From the NCBI RefSeq assembly GCF_025145645.1, contig NZ_CP102252.1, positions 2,666,001-2,730,000 of the forward strand: a stretch of 64,000 nucleotides of DNA, given 5' to 3'. Positions within the stretch are counted from its first letter, which is position 1. Each line of letters starts with the position of its first letter. Shown in pieces: positions 9,846 through 18,063 of the stretch. The DNA is from Alistipes senegalensis JC50 (GTDB taxonomy: Bacteria; Bacteroidota; Bacteroidia; Bacteroidales; Rikenellaceae). A program made the translations under genes and the position numbers. The notes under the pieces were generated by a model. The model ran no database searches. It worked only from the letters and a program-made list of their open reading frames with translations, and was not told where the DNA came from.

Positions 9846-11147
9846 TTATTTGTATTTGTCTTTCCAGAGTTGCGCCATCCGTTCGGCGATCTTCGCTTCG
9901 GTGGCGTTCTGCGTGTCGGGTTCGTAGAATTTCGTGCCCGAGAGCGATTCCGGCAGGAACTCCATCTCGGCAAAGTGCCCGGCGTAGTCGTGGGCGTATT
10001 TGTACCCTTTGCCGTAACCCGCCCGGTCCATCAGTTTGGTCGGGGCGTTGCGCAGGTGCAGCGGCACCGGGCGGTTCGTCGTGTCGTGTTCGACGAGCCC
10101 CATCGCCTTGTTGATGGCCATGTAGGCCGAATTGCTCTTGGGGCTCGTGGCCAGATAGATCGTCGTCTCGGCCAGCGTGATGCGCGCTTCGGGCATGCCG
10201 ATCTTGTGCACCGTGTCGAAGCAGGCGTTGGCCAGCAGCAGGGCGTTGGGATTTGCCAGCCCGATGTCTTCCGAGGCCAGGATCACCAGCCTCCGGGCCA
10301 GGAACCGCGGCTCCTCGCCCCCGGCCAGCATCCGCGCGAGGTAGTAGATCGCGGCGTTGGGGTCGCTGCCCCGGACCGACTTGATGAAGGCCGAGATAAC
10401 GTCGTAATGTTGTTCGCCGTTCTTGTCGTAGAGGGCGATATTCTGTTGGAGACAGTCGGTGACGTATTGGTCGGAGATCGTCACCTTGCCGTCCGTGGCT
10501 CCGACGACGATGTCGAGGATGTTCAGGAGCTTGCGCGCGTCGCCGCCCGAGAATTTGAACAGCGCGCCGGTCTCCGCGACCTCGATGTCGCGTTCCTTCA
10601 GTTCGGTGTCGGTCGTCAGGGCTCGGTCGAGCAGCACTTGCAGGTCCTTGTCTTCGAGCGACTTGAGGATGTAGACCTGACAGCGGCTCAGCAGCGGGGA
10701 GATCACCTCGAACGAGGGGTTCTCCGTCGTGGCGCCGATCAGCGTGACGACGCCCTGCTCGACGGCTCCTAACAGCGAATCCTGCTGCGACTTGTTGAAG
10801 CGGTGGATCTCGTCGATGAAGAGGAACGGCGGGCGCTGGTCGAAGAACCGCTGCTTGCGCGCCGATTCGATCACCTCGCGCACGTCCTTCACGCCCGACG
10901 TGACGGCCGAGAGGGTGAAGAACGGGCGTTCCAACTGCGTGGCGACGATCTTGGCCAGGGTGGTTTTGCCCACGCCCGGAGGCCCCCAGAGGATGAACGA
11001 CGGGACATTTCCCGTCTCGAAGAATTTTCGGAACACCCCGTTTTTACCCACGAGATGTTCCTGCCCGATATATTCGTCTATCGTGCGGGGGCGCAGTCGT
11101 TCGGCTAAGGGTGCTGACATGGCGGCGGTTTTAGTTTTGTCTGTCAT
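9846..11147 (-). CDS. rarA: Replication-associated recombination ATPase RarA
   Basis: RarA (MgsA) is an AAA+ ATPase related to clamp loaders that acts at stalled replication forks. The 433-residue frame has Walker A GPPGVGKT near residue 55, Walker B FLFIDEIHRFNKSQQD, the sensor-1 stretch GATTENPSF, and the C-terminal tetramerisation domain (PNAAIYYLARMLAGGEEP, RRLVILASEDIG). The listed start (ATG 11145-11147) lies at the edge of a repeat element. The ATG at 11118-11120 (MSAPLAERLRPRTI) fits the family better and may be the original start. Promoter TATCTTTG is at 11209-11216, with the repeat filling the leader. Confidence 0.93.
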   Translation of the reverse strand: MTDKTKTAAMSAPLAERLRPRTIDEYIGQEHLVGKNGVFRKFFETGNVPSFILWGPPGVGKTTLAKIVATQLERPFFTLSAVTSGVKDVREVIESARKQRFFDQRPPFLFIDEIHRFNKSQQDSLLGAVEQGVVTLIGATTENPSFEVISPLLSRCQVYILKSLEDKDLQVLLDRALTTDTELKERDIEVAETGALFKFSGGDARKLLNILDIVVGATDGKVTISDQYVTDCLQQNIALYDKNGEQHYDVISAFIKSVRGSDPNAAIYYLARMLAGGEEPRFLARRLVILASEDIGLANPNALLLANACFDTVHKIGMPEARITLAETTIYLATSPKSNSAYMAINKAMGLVEHDTTNRPVPLHLRNAPTKLMDRAGYGKGYKYAHDYAGHFAEMEFLPESLSGTKFYEPDTQNATEAKIAERMAQLWKDKYK

Positions 11148-11195
11148 TGCGGGGAGCCGCAGGCGACGGGCGATCTGCCGAAACCCCGCAATGAC
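11143..11195. repeat. CGTCATTGCG-type repeat in the rarA leader
   Basis: Ends GTCATTGCGGGG and CCCCGCAATGAC form a perfect 12-base inverted repeat. The interior GAGCCGCAGGCGACG is shared with copies near 18320, 19000, 33030 and 33520. The right-to-left end supplies the first ATG of rarA. Confidence 0.75.
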
Positions 11196-11208
11196 GCTTT
11201 TCGTCGGA

Positions 11209-11216
11209 CAAAGATA
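11209..11216 (-). promoter_or_regulatory. -7 box of rarA
   Basis: TATCTTTG on the reverse strand, about 62 bases before the first rarA ATG. The intervening leader is almost all repeat. Confidence 0.6.
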
Positions 11217-11232
11217 GTGCTTTTTTTATGAT

Positions 11233-11265
11233 TTCACCCCTGCCGCAACCTGCGGCAGGGGTGAA
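11233..11265. terminator. Hairpin after aspS
   Basis: A perfect 15-base stem (11233-11247 with 11251-11265) around a 3-base loop, 27 bases past the aspS stop. No U-tract follows in the aspS direction, so it may be a terminator or a mRNA 3'-end stabiliser. Confidence 0.6.
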
Positions 11266-11291
11266 TTGATTTCCGTCGGGATGATTTTGCT

Positions 11292-13046
11292 TTACTCCTC
11301 CGGCTTCCGCAGCTCCAGATACAGTTCGTCGAGCTGCGACTGGTCGATGTAGCCCGGGGCGTCGAGCATCATGTCGCGGCCGGCGTTGTTCTTCGGGAAG
11401 GCGATGTAGTCGCGGATCGACTCCGAGCCGCCGAACAGCGAACACAGACGGTCGAATCCGAACGCCAGTCCGCCGTGAGGGGGCGCGCCGTATTTGAAGG
11501 CGTTCATCAGGAAGCCGAAGCGCTTCTGCGCCTCCTCGGGCGTGAAGCCCAGCAGTTCGAACATCTTCTCTTGCAATTTCGAGTCGTGGATACGGATCGA
11601 GCCGCCGCCGATCTCCGTGCCGTTGCATACGAAGTCGTAGGCGTTGGCACGCACGCGCCCGGGATCGCTGTCGAGGTATTGCACGTCTTCGAGCTTGGGG
11701 GCCGTGAAGGGATGGTGCACGGCGTAATAGCGCTGCGTCTCGTCGTCCCACTCGAAGAGCGGGAAATCCACCACCCACAGCGGGGCGAACTTCTGCGGAT
11801 CGCGCAGGCCCAGCTGCTGGGCCACTTCGAGACGCAGGGCGCACAGCTGCGTCAGCGTCTTGAACTTCTTGCCGCAGAGGATGAAAACCATGTCTCCGGC
11901 CTTTGCGCCGCAGCGTTCGGCCATCGCGCGCACCTCCTCGGGGGCGTAGAACTTGTCGATCGACGACTTCACGCCTCCCTCCTCGACACGAATCCAGATG
12001 AGGCCCTTGGCGCCGATCTGCTGCCGCTTGACGAACTCCGTCAGGGCGTCGATCTGCTTGCGGGTGTACGCGGCGCAGCCCTCGGCGGCGAATCCGGTGA
12101 TGTACTCCGCATCGTCGAACACGCTGAAACCGTGCCCTTTGGCGAGGTCGGTGATCTCCGCGAACTCCATGCCGAAGCGCAGGTCGGGTTTGTCCGAACC
12201 GTATTTCTCCATCGCCTCGATCCACGGCATGCGGCGCAGCGGCTCGGTCAGCTCGATTCCCATCACATGCTTGAACATGTGCTTGGCCCAGCGTTCGAAG
12301 ATCTCGAGCACGTCCTCCTGCTCGACGAACGACATCTCGCAGTCGATCTGCGTGAACTCGGGCTGACGGTCGGCGCGCAGGTCCTCGTCGCGGAAGCAGC
12401 GCACGATCTGGAAATATTTGTCGTAGCCGGCGACCATCAGCAGTTGTTTGAGGGTCTGCGGCGACTGCGGCAGGGCGTAGAACTGGTTGGGCGACATGCG
12501 GCTGGGCACCACGAAGTCGCGGGCGCCCTCCGGAGTGGAACCCACCAGACAGGGGGTCTCGATTTCGAGGAATCCCTCGTCGGAGAGGAAGCGGCGGATC
12601 TCCTGGGCCATCTTGTGACGCAGAATCAGGTTGCGTTGCAGGGGCGGACGCCGCAGATCGAGGTAGCGGTACTTCATGCGCAGGTCGTCGCCGCCGTCCG
12701 ACACCTCCTCGATGGTGAAGGGGGGCACCTCGGCTTCGTGCAGCACGACCACCTTTTGGGCGGCCACCTCGATGTCCCCGGTGGCCATCTTCGGGTTCTT
12801 CGACTCGCGTTCGATGACTTTGCCGACGACCTGGATGACCCATTCGCGGCCCACCGAGCAGGCCACGGCGCGGGCTTCGGCCGGGGAGTGTTCCTCGACG
12901 ACGATCTGGGTGATACCGTAACGGTCCCTGAGGTCGATGAAGGTCATGGCCCCGAGGTTTCTGATTTTCTGCACCCACCCGGCCAGGGTGACGGTTTCGT
13001 TGACGTTGCAGGCCCTGAGGCAGCCGCAGGTATGGGTTCTGTACAT
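11292..13046 (-). CDS. aspS: Aspartyl-tRNA synthetase
   Basis: A 584-residue class II synthetase that charges tRNA-Asp. It has an N-terminal OB-fold anticodon-binding domain (about 1-110), class II motif 2 around RCFRDEDLRADRQPEFTQID, the bacterial GAD insert in the middle (about 290-410), and motif 3 GLAFGFDRL near the C-terminus. Length matches the bacterial type. No marker was checked that separates discriminating from non-discriminating forms. A TAACTTTG promoter lies at 13091-13098, giving a leader of about 38 bases. Confidence 0.97.
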   Translation of the reverse strand: MYRTHTCGCLRACNVNETVTLAGWVQKIRNLGAMTFIDLRDRYGITQIVVEEHSPAEARAVACSVGREWVIQVVGKVIERESKNPKMATGDIEVAAQKVVVLHEAEVPPFTIEEVSDGGDDLRMKYRYLDLRRPPLQRNLILRHKMAQEIRRFLSDEGFLEIETPCLVGSTPEGARDFVVPSRMSPNQFYALPQSPQTLKQLLMVAGYDKYFQIVRCFRDEDLRADRQPEFTQIDCEMSFVEQEDVLEIFERWAKHMFKHVMGIELTEPLRRMPWIEAMEKYGSDKPDLRFGMEFAEITDLAKGHGFSVFDDAEYITGFAAEGCAAYTRKQIDALTEFVKRQQIGAKGLIWIRVEEGGVKSSIDKFYAPEEVRAMAERCGAKAGDMVFILCGKKFKTLTQLCALRLEVAQQLGLRDPQKFAPLWVVDFPLFEWDDETQRYYAVHHPFTAPKLEDVQYLDSDPGRVRANAYDFVCNGTEIGGGSIRIHDSKLQEKMFELLGFTPEEAQKRFGFLMNAFKYGAPPHGGLAFGFDRLCSLFGGSESIRDYIAFPKNNAGRDMMLDAPGYIDQSQLDELYLELRKPEE

Positions 13047-13090
13047 GGCGGAAATGGAAATATGTTCGTTCGTTTTGTTGTTGCAACCCG

Positions 13091-13098
13091 CAAAGTTA
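13091..13098 (-). promoter_or_regulatory. -7 box of aspS
   Basis: TAACTTTG on the reverse strand, 45-52 bases before the aspS ATG. It lies just beyond the terminator of the ncRNA candidate upstream, so aspS appears to have its own promoter. Confidence 0.6.
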
Positions 13099-13130
13099 GC
13101 AAAAAGGTTCCGGATTCGGAAAGGAAAAGG

Positions 13131-13171
13131 TCAAAAAAACGATGGCGGGACGTGCCGTATGCACGCCCCGC
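13131..13171 (-). terminator. Rho-independent terminator of the 6S-like RNA
   Basis: GCGGGGCGTGC pairs with GCACGTCCCGC (one G-U) and is followed on the reverse strand by CATCG and seven T. This fixes the RNA's direction as leftward. Confidence 0.75.
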
Positions 13172-13329
13172 CGCGGGCTAATGTGCGCTTATTGCTTGAA
13201 GGCTTCCCAGAGCTCGGTCCGAGGGGCCCGCGTAAAACGAAAGACGCGGACGAAGTTCGTATGATCTCGACAGAGGTTCTGGAATACCCGCAAGAAGAAT
13301 CATAGATAACGCCCGCGTTGAAACAACAC
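13131..13329 (-). ncRNA. ssrS: Structured RNA, probable 6S-like RNA
   Basis: Reading leftward, CGCGGGC (13311-13317) pairs with GCCCGCG (13172-13178) as a closing helix. Unpaired tracts of about 16 bases on each side then form a large central bubble. Inside it a long helix pairs CUUGCGGGUAUUCCAGA with UCUGGGAAGCCUUCAAG (small defects), capped by the hairpin CCGCGU/ACGCGG. The closing stem-bubble-long hairpin layout is that of 6S RNA, the RNA polymerase regulator. A GC hairpin followed by seven U (13131-13171) ends the transcript. A -7-like box TAGAGTTG at 13336-13343 is a possible promoter. The identity is inferred from structure only. Confidence 0.55.
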
Positions 13330-13473
13330 GAGCATCAACTCTATAACTTCTTCTTACTGAAATTTTCCAGATTTCTGTCGAAAGAAAAAAGCTAATGCCT
13401 TATAAATAAAAATTTATCGTATGTCAAGAACGTCGCAGCCGGAACTGCTTGGGACAAATATAGCGAAAATTTT

Positions 13474-13481
13474 TACCTTTG
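13474..13481 (+). promoter_or_regulatory. Promoter of tadA
   Basis: TACCTTTG with CTTG (13449-13452) about 21 bases upstream. The transcription start should fall near 13488, only about 7 bases before the ATG. Confidence 0.65.
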
Positions 13482-13494
13482 CAAAAAAAATGCG

Positions 13495-13941
13495 ATGAAT
13501 CAGCTGCAAACCGACGAAAAATTCATGCGCCTGGCACTAAACGAGGCGCAAAAGGCGTTAAAAGAACAGGAGGTGCCCATCGGAGCCGTCGTCGTGGCGG
13601 GGGACGCCGTCATCGGACGGGGCCACAACCTCGTGGAGACGCTCGCCGACCCCACGGCCCACGCCGAAATGCAGGCCCTGACGGCCGCGGCCGCGACGCT
13701 CGGAGGCAAATACTTGCAGGAGTGCACGTTGTATGTGACAGTCGAGCCGTGCATCATGTGCGCCGGAGCCGCCGGGTGGGCGCAGGTGAGCCGCGTGGTG
13801 TGGGGCGCCGACGACCCGAAGAAGGGCTACCGCCGCTACTCCGAAAACGTGTTCCATCCTAAGACCACCGTGACGTGGGGCGTGCTCCGCGAAGAGTGCG
13901 AAGCGCTGATGAACGATTTTTTCGCGGGTTTGCGCGGATAG
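13495..13941 (+). CDS. tadA: tRNA adenosine(34) deaminase
   Basis: TadA converts adenosine to inosine at the tRNA wobble position. The 148-residue protein has the zinc-deaminase signature: HAEMQAL near residue 62 (His ligand and catalytic Glu) and PCIMCAGA near 85 (two Cys ligands). Its start, ATG 13495-13497, is very close to the predicted transcription start and has no visible ribosome-binding site. The cytosine/guanine deaminase family is related, but length and the MCAGA context favour TadA. Confidence 0.93.
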   Translation: MNQLQTDEKFMRLALNEAQKALKEQEVPIGAVVVAGDAVIGRGHNLVETLADPTAHAEMQALTAAAATLGGKYLQECTLYVTVEPCIMCAGAAGWAQVSRVVWGADDPKKGYRRYSENVFHPKTTVTWGVLREECEALMNDFFAGLRG

Positions 13942-13942
13942 A

Positions 13943-13975
13943 TTTGGTAAAAAAGGAATTTTTTTTATACTTTTG
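13943..13975 (+). promoter_or_regulatory. Promoter of the TPR protein gene
   Basis: TTTG (13943-13946), a 21-base spacer and TACTTTTG (13968-13975): an essentially ideal Bacteroidota housekeeping promoter. The start is near 13982, giving a leader of about 57 bases. Confidence 0.8.
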
Positions 13976-14038
13976 CAACCGACGCATCTCCGGGCGGGGT
14001 GCACGGACTGAAAAACTTAAAAATCGAATAGTAAGACA

Positions 14039-14998
14039 ATGAAAAAGTTATTCGTATCGGTAGTCGCGCTGCTGGCGGCGGTATCGCTCTCGGCGCAGGA
14101 TCTCACGGCAATTTACAACGAGGCGGCGGCCGCTTACGGCGCCAAGGATTTCGCCGGCGCCGCCGCGAAGTTCGAGCAGGTGATCGACCAGGGGATGGAC
14201 AACGAAGATGCCGCTTCGCTGGTGGCAACCGCCAAGAAGACGCTCCCCAACTGCTATTTCATGCTGGGAGGCGGGGCGCTGAAAGGCAAGAACTACGACG
14301 AGGCGCTGAAGAATTTCACCAAGTCCGCCGAGCTGGCCGAGCTCTACGGAGACATGAACCAGATGGCCAAGGCCAACGGCTGGGTCGCCAAGATGTACCA
14401 GATTCAGGGCGGCGACGCTTTCAACAACAAGGATTACGCGACGGCCGCCGGCATCTTCGAGAAGGGCTACAAGGCCGACCCCGACAATACGGACATGGCG
14501 CTGAACCTGGCGATGAGCTACTGCGAGATGTTTATGAACACGGGCGATATGGCTCAGTACGAACGGGGTATGGAGATCTACGAGGCCGTTGCGGCCAAGA
14601 CGCACCCCAAATATGCCGAGGCTGCCGCCAAGGCCAAGGAGATGATCACGCTCTACACCAATAACATGGTGGCCAAGTTGCAGGAGGCCAACAACTTCGA
14701 CGGCATCATCGCCGCAGCCGACGCCATGCTGGCCAAGAATCCGGCGAGCGCGCTGGCCGAGAAGGTCCGTTTGCAGGCTTATGCCAACAAGAAGGATTAC
14801 GCCAAGGTGATCGAGCTGGCCCAGACCGCCGCCGACGCTCAGACCGATCCCGAGGACAAGAGCCTGATGTACTACCTGCTGGGCGCAGCCTACAACGCCA
14901 AGGAGATGAAGCCGCAGGCCATCGCCGCTTTCCAGAAGGTGACCGCAGGTCCCGCTGCCGAGAGCGCCAAGGCCGCGCTGGCCGAGCTGTCGAAGTAG
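14039..14998 (+). CDS. Secreted tetratricopeptide-repeat protein
   Basis: A 319-residue protein with an N-terminal signal peptide (KKLFVSVVALLAAVSLSAQ, cleavage after the AQ likely) and five to six TPR-like helical pairs, for example YNEAAAAYGAKDFAGAAAKF and KGKNYDEALKNFTKSAEL. TPR arrays bind other proteins; the partner is unknown, and the protein should be periplasmic. Composition is Ala- and Lys-rich. It is monocistronic: a strong promoter lies upstream and a canonical terminator is 26 bases after the stop. Confidence 0.85.
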   Translation: MKKLFVSVVALLAAVSLSAQDLTAIYNEAAAAYGAKDFAGAAAKFEQVIDQGMDNEDAASLVATAKKTLPNCYFMLGGGALKGKNYDEALKNFTKSAELAELYGDMNQMAKANGWVAKMYQIQGGDAFNNKDYATAAGIFEKGYKADPDNTDMALNLAMSYCEMFMNTGDMAQYERGMEIYEAVAAKTHPKYAEAAAKAKEMITLYTNNMVAKLQEANNFDGIIAAADAMLAKNPASALAEKVRLQAYANKKDYAKVIELAQTAADAQTDPEDKSLMYYLLGAAYNAKEMKPQAIAAFQKVTAGPAAESAKAALAELSK

Positions 14999-15023
14999 TT
15001 CGCGGACGAACGACTGTCATACG

Positions 15024-15055
15024 GCGGGTTCCGGATTTCCGGGACCCGCTTTTTT
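15024..15055 (+). terminator. Rho-independent terminator of the TPR gene
   Basis: Stem 15024-15034 pairs with 15039-15049 around an ATTT loop and is followed by six T. Confidence 0.9.
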
Positions 15056-15056
15056 C

Positions 15057-15360
15057 GTGCCCGGCGGGGGCGTTGGGCGTGTGTGTTGGGCCGGTGTCGG
15101 GGGGCTGGGGTTGTGTTGAGCGGTGCCGGGGGCGTGTTGGGCCGGGTCGCGTTGGAGTAGGGGAGCTGGGGTGGGTCGCATTTGCCGTGCCGGAGGGGCC
15201 GGGGCGTGCCGCGTTGGACGTTGCCGGGACGGGTTGTGTTGGACGTTGTCGGGGTCGGGCGGTGCCGGGTCGGGTGACGTTGGAGGGTGCCGGAGGAACT
15301 GGGATCGGGTTCTGCCGGGCCGGGTTTGCCGTGCCGGAGGCGAGGGGCGAGGCGGCCGGT
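15057..15360. repeat. G/T-rich low-complexity region
   Basis: About 300 bases almost without A on the + strand, built from degenerate units such as GTTGGACGTTGCCGGGACGG and GTTGGACGTTGTCGGGGTCG (near 15213 and 15237) with many GGG and GGGG runs. It lies between the TPR terminator and the queG stop, so it would be the C-rich 3' tail of a queG transcript. No gene is supported here. Confidence 0.7.
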
Positions 15361-16296
15361 TCAGCGTTCCGAGGGCTCTTCGGGGACGATGTTCCGGCGG
15401 ACGTTTTCCCGGATGCGGGCCAGTCCGCTGCGGGTCAGCGGCGTGCGGCCGCAAAGGGCCTCGAACGCCGTTTCGTCCATCCCCAGCCATGCCGCGGCGT
15501 CCATCGTCAGCGGGTCGAACACGGGGTCGAACGCCGCGTTGCGGTGCCGCGGCGCGCGCAAGTTCCAGGGGCAGCAGCTCTGGCAGCAGTCGCAGCCGAA
15601 GATCCAGCCGTCGAGGCCGGCGTCGCTCTCCGGGACCTTCTCGATGGTGCGGCACGAGATGCAGCGCGCGGTGTCGATGGTCCGGTCCGGGGCGATGGCC
15701 CCCGTGGGGCAGGCTTCGACGCACCGGCGGCACGTGCCGCAGCGCTCCTCTCCGAACGGCGTGTCGTAGGCGTCGGCCTCGTCGGTGAGGATCAGCTCGC
15801 CCAGCAGGACGCAGGTGCCGAACTGCGGCGTCACGAGCAGCGACTGGCGTCCGATCCAGCCCAGTCCTGCTTCCGCGGCCAGCTGTTTTTCGGCCAGCGG
15901 CGCCGTGTCGGTGAACGCCCGGCCTCCGAGCCCGGGATACGCCGCGCGCAGGGCCTCGAGCAGCTGCGCGAGCATGGCCCGGATGGTCGTGTGGTAGTCC
16001 GCCGTGCAGGCGTAGGAGGCGATTTTGGTGCGGTGTCCGGCCGGATAGCCCTCCGAGGCGGTGTTCTTGTAGGAGACGGCGCAGACGACGGCCGTGCGGG
16101 CCCCCTCGACCAGCAGCCGGGGGTCGAAACGCTTCTCGGCGTTGCGCTCCATGTAGCCCAGCGACGACTGCCCGCCGCGCGCCAGCCATGCCCGGAACCG
16201 CGCTTCGCCCTCGGACAGGTGGCGGCACGGCGCGACGCCGCAGAGGTCGAAGCCCGCATCGGCGGCAAGTTTTTTGATGTTCAGAAGGTCGAGCAT
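15361..16296 (-). CDS. queG: Epoxyqueuosine reductase
   Basis: QueG performs the last step of queuosine synthesis, reducing epoxyqueuosine in tRNA with cobalamin and two 4Fe-4S clusters. The 311-residue protein starts at the ATG 16294-16296. The N-terminal half carries the cobalamin-binding reductase fold (FTDTAPLAEKQLAAEAGLGW). The iron-sulfur motifs follow: CGTCRRCVEACP, then CISC and CDCCQSCCPWN. The C-terminal HEAT-like part is shortened compared with the longest family members. A TACTTTTG box at 16312-16319 gives a short leader. No other queuosine gene is in the window. Confidence 0.93.
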   Translation of the reverse strand: MLDLLNIKKLAADAGFDLCGVAPCRHLSEGEARFRAWLARGGQSSLGYMERNAEKRFDPRLLVEGARTAVVCAVSYKNTASEGYPAGHRTKIASYACTADYHTTIRAMLAQLLEALRAAYPGLGGRAFTDTAPLAEKQLAAEAGLGWIGRQSLLVTPQFGTCVLLGELILTDEADAYDTPFGEERCGTCRRCVEACPTGAIAPDRTIDTARCISCRTIEKVPESDAGLDGWIFGCDCCQSCCPWNLRAPRHRNAAFDPVFDPLTMDAAAWLGMDETAFEALCGRTPLTRSGLARIRENVRRNIVPEEPSER

Positions 16297-16311
16297 GCTG
16301 TTATTTTGTCT

Positions 16312-16319
16312 CAAAAGTA
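16312..16319 (-). promoter_or_regulatory. -7 box of queG
   Basis: TACTTTTG on the reverse strand, 16 bases from the queG ATG, so the leader is about 10 bases. It is back-to-back with a TAATTTCG box (16342-16349, + strand) that may serve the acyl-CoA synthetase. Confidence 0.6.
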
Positions 16320-16395
16320 GTGTTTTTTCGCCGGAATTTAGTAATTTCGCCCCGGACTTTTGCGTTATCTCAACGCACATAAACGAGAACGTACC

Positions 16396-18063
16396 ATGAC
16401 AATCAATACATTGTACGAACTGGCCCGCAGCAGCGTGGAGAAGTTCGCGTCGAAAATCGCCTTTTCGATGTTCGAGGGCGAAGACGTGACTTACGCCGAG
16501 GCGGGCCGTCGTATTGCCAAAGTGCAGGAAATCCTGACCGGAGCGGGGCTTCGCGCCGGGGACAAGGTGGCCCTGCTGAGCAGCAACATGCCCAACTGGG
16601 GCGTCTGCTACTTCGCCGTGACCTCGGCCGGCATGATCGCCGTGCCGATCCTGCCCGACTTCTCGGGCGAGGAGCTCGACATGATCATCGAACACTCCGA
16701 GGCCAAGGCGCTGCTGGTTTCCGACAAACTCTTCACCAAACTCTCCCGCGACACCATCGAACGGCTCAACGTCGTGGTCCGCACCAAGAATCTCGGCGTC
16801 ATCGCCCAGCGCGTCCGCGAGGAGGGTTCGACCGGCATCCCCAAACCCGACGACCTCGCCGTGATCATCTACACCTCGGGCACGACCTCGAAGCCCAAGG
16901 GCGTGATGCTGACCCATGCGGCGCTGTGCGCGCAGGGTGCCATCTCGGAGGCGATTTTCCCGGTCGGCGGCGACGATACGTTCCTCTCGGTGCTGCCCCT
17001 GTCGCACACCTACGAATGTTCGATCGGCATGATCTATCCCTTCTCGATGGGCGCCCGGATCGTCTATCTCGACCGTCCGCCCACGGCGTCGGCGCTGATG
17101 CCCGCCCTGCGGGCCATCCGTCCCTCGGTGATGCTGATCGTGCCGCTGGTCATCGAGAAGATCTACCGCCATCAGGTGCTCGCCAAATTCAACTCCACGC
17201 GCTTCTGGCGCATGCTCTACCGGATCGGCTTCATGCGCCGCTATCTCAACCGCATGGCCGGCAAGAAGCTCCTGAAGCTCTTCGGAGGCCGCCTGCGCTT
17301 CCTCGGCATCGGCGGAGCGAAGCTCGACGGCGGGGCCGAACGGTTTCTGCTCGAAGCGAAAGTGCCCTATGCCATCGGCTACGGGCTGACCGAGACCGCG
17401 CCGCTGCTGGCCGGAGCCGCTCCCTCGCAAGTGCGTCTCGGATCGACGGGCCCCCAGGCGCCGGGGGTCGAACTGCGTTTGGAGAATGTCAATCCCGAAA
17501 CCCGGCAGGGCGAGATCGTGGCCCGCACGCCGAGCGCGATGGTGGGATATTTCAAGAATCCCGAGGCCACGAAGGAGGCTTTCACGGCCGACGGCTGGTT
17601 CCGCACGGGCGATCTCGGGGAGTTCGACAAGGACGGATGGCTCTACATCAAAGGCCGTCTGAAGAATATGATCGTGGGGCCCGGGGGCGAGAATATCTAT
17701 CCCGAGGACATCGAAACGGTGCTGAATTCGCACGTCTGCATCGCCGATTCGATCGTCACGGAGCAGGAGGGGCGTCTCATAGCCCTCGTGCACTTCAACC
17801 GGGAGGAGATCGAGTCGATGATCGACGACTGGCGCGAGGAGTGGGAGAGCAAGAAGGAGGCTTGGGAGGCCAAGACCGAGCAGTTGAAGAAGGAGATCAT
17901 GGATTTCGTGAACGCCAAGGTCAACCGTTTTTCGCGCATCTCGGAGGTGGTTGAGGAGAAGGAGGATTTCATCAAGACCCCCACGCAGAAGATCAAGCGA
18001 TTCCTCTACAACAAGAGTAAGAAAGAGGGCAAGACGCCCGATCAGCCGGCTACCGGGAAATAA
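16396..18063 (+). CDS. Long-chain acyl-CoA synthetase (AMP-binding)
   Basis: A 555-residue adenylate-forming enzyme that should activate fatty acids to acyl-CoA. It has the AMP-binding P-loop YTSGTTSKPKGV near residue 160, the A5 motif GYGLTETAPLL near 328, WFRTGDLGEFD near 404 and KGRLKNMI near 424, followed by the C-terminal lid domain. The start is ATG 16396 (MTINTLYELARSSVEKFASK); upstream frame is open but follows the promoter poorly. The C-terminal region (about 480-555) is unusually Lys/Glu-rich. It is FadD-like, but substrate length cannot be read from sequence. Confidence 0.9.
   Translation: MTINTLYELARSSVEKFASKIAFSMFEGEDVTYAEAGRRIAKVQEILTGAGLRAGDKVALLSSNMPNWGVCYFAVTSAGMIAVPILPDFSGEELDMIIEHSEAKALLVSDKLFTKLSRDTIERLNVVVRTKNLGVIAQRVREEGSTGIPKPDDLAVIIYTSGTTSKPKGVMLTHAALCAQGAISEAIFPVGGDDTFLSVLPLSHTYECSIGMIYPFSMGARIVYLDRPPTASALMPALRAIRPSVMLIVPLVIEKIYRHQVLAKFNSTRFWRMLYRIGFMRRYLNRMAGKKLLKLFGGRLRFLGIGGAKLDGGAERFLLEAKVPYAIGYGLTETAPLLAGAAPSQVRLGSTGPQAPGVELRLENVNPETRQGEIVARTPSAMVGYFKNPEATKEAFTADGWFRTGDLGEFDKDGWLYIKGRLKNMIVGPGGENIYPEDIETVLNSHVCIADSIVTEQEGRLIALVHFNREEIESMIDDWREEWESKKEAWEAKTEQLKKEIMDFVNAKVNRFSRISEVVEEKEDFIKTPTQKIKRFLYNKSKKEGKTPDQPATGK

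Noticed and set aside
13170..13317. 6S-like RNA on the + strand
   Set aside because: The + strand also has a GCTCGGTCCGAG...TAAAAC stretch resembling E. coli 6S RNA, but the U-tract terminator and the -7-like box belong to the - strand.
15361..17793. Very long leftward frame running through queG and across the acyl-CoA synthetase gene
   Set aside because: Only the part up to 16296 is QueG; the upstream part is antisense to a clear AMP-binding enzyme and has the His/Asp/Gly-rich composition of a reverse-frame shadow.
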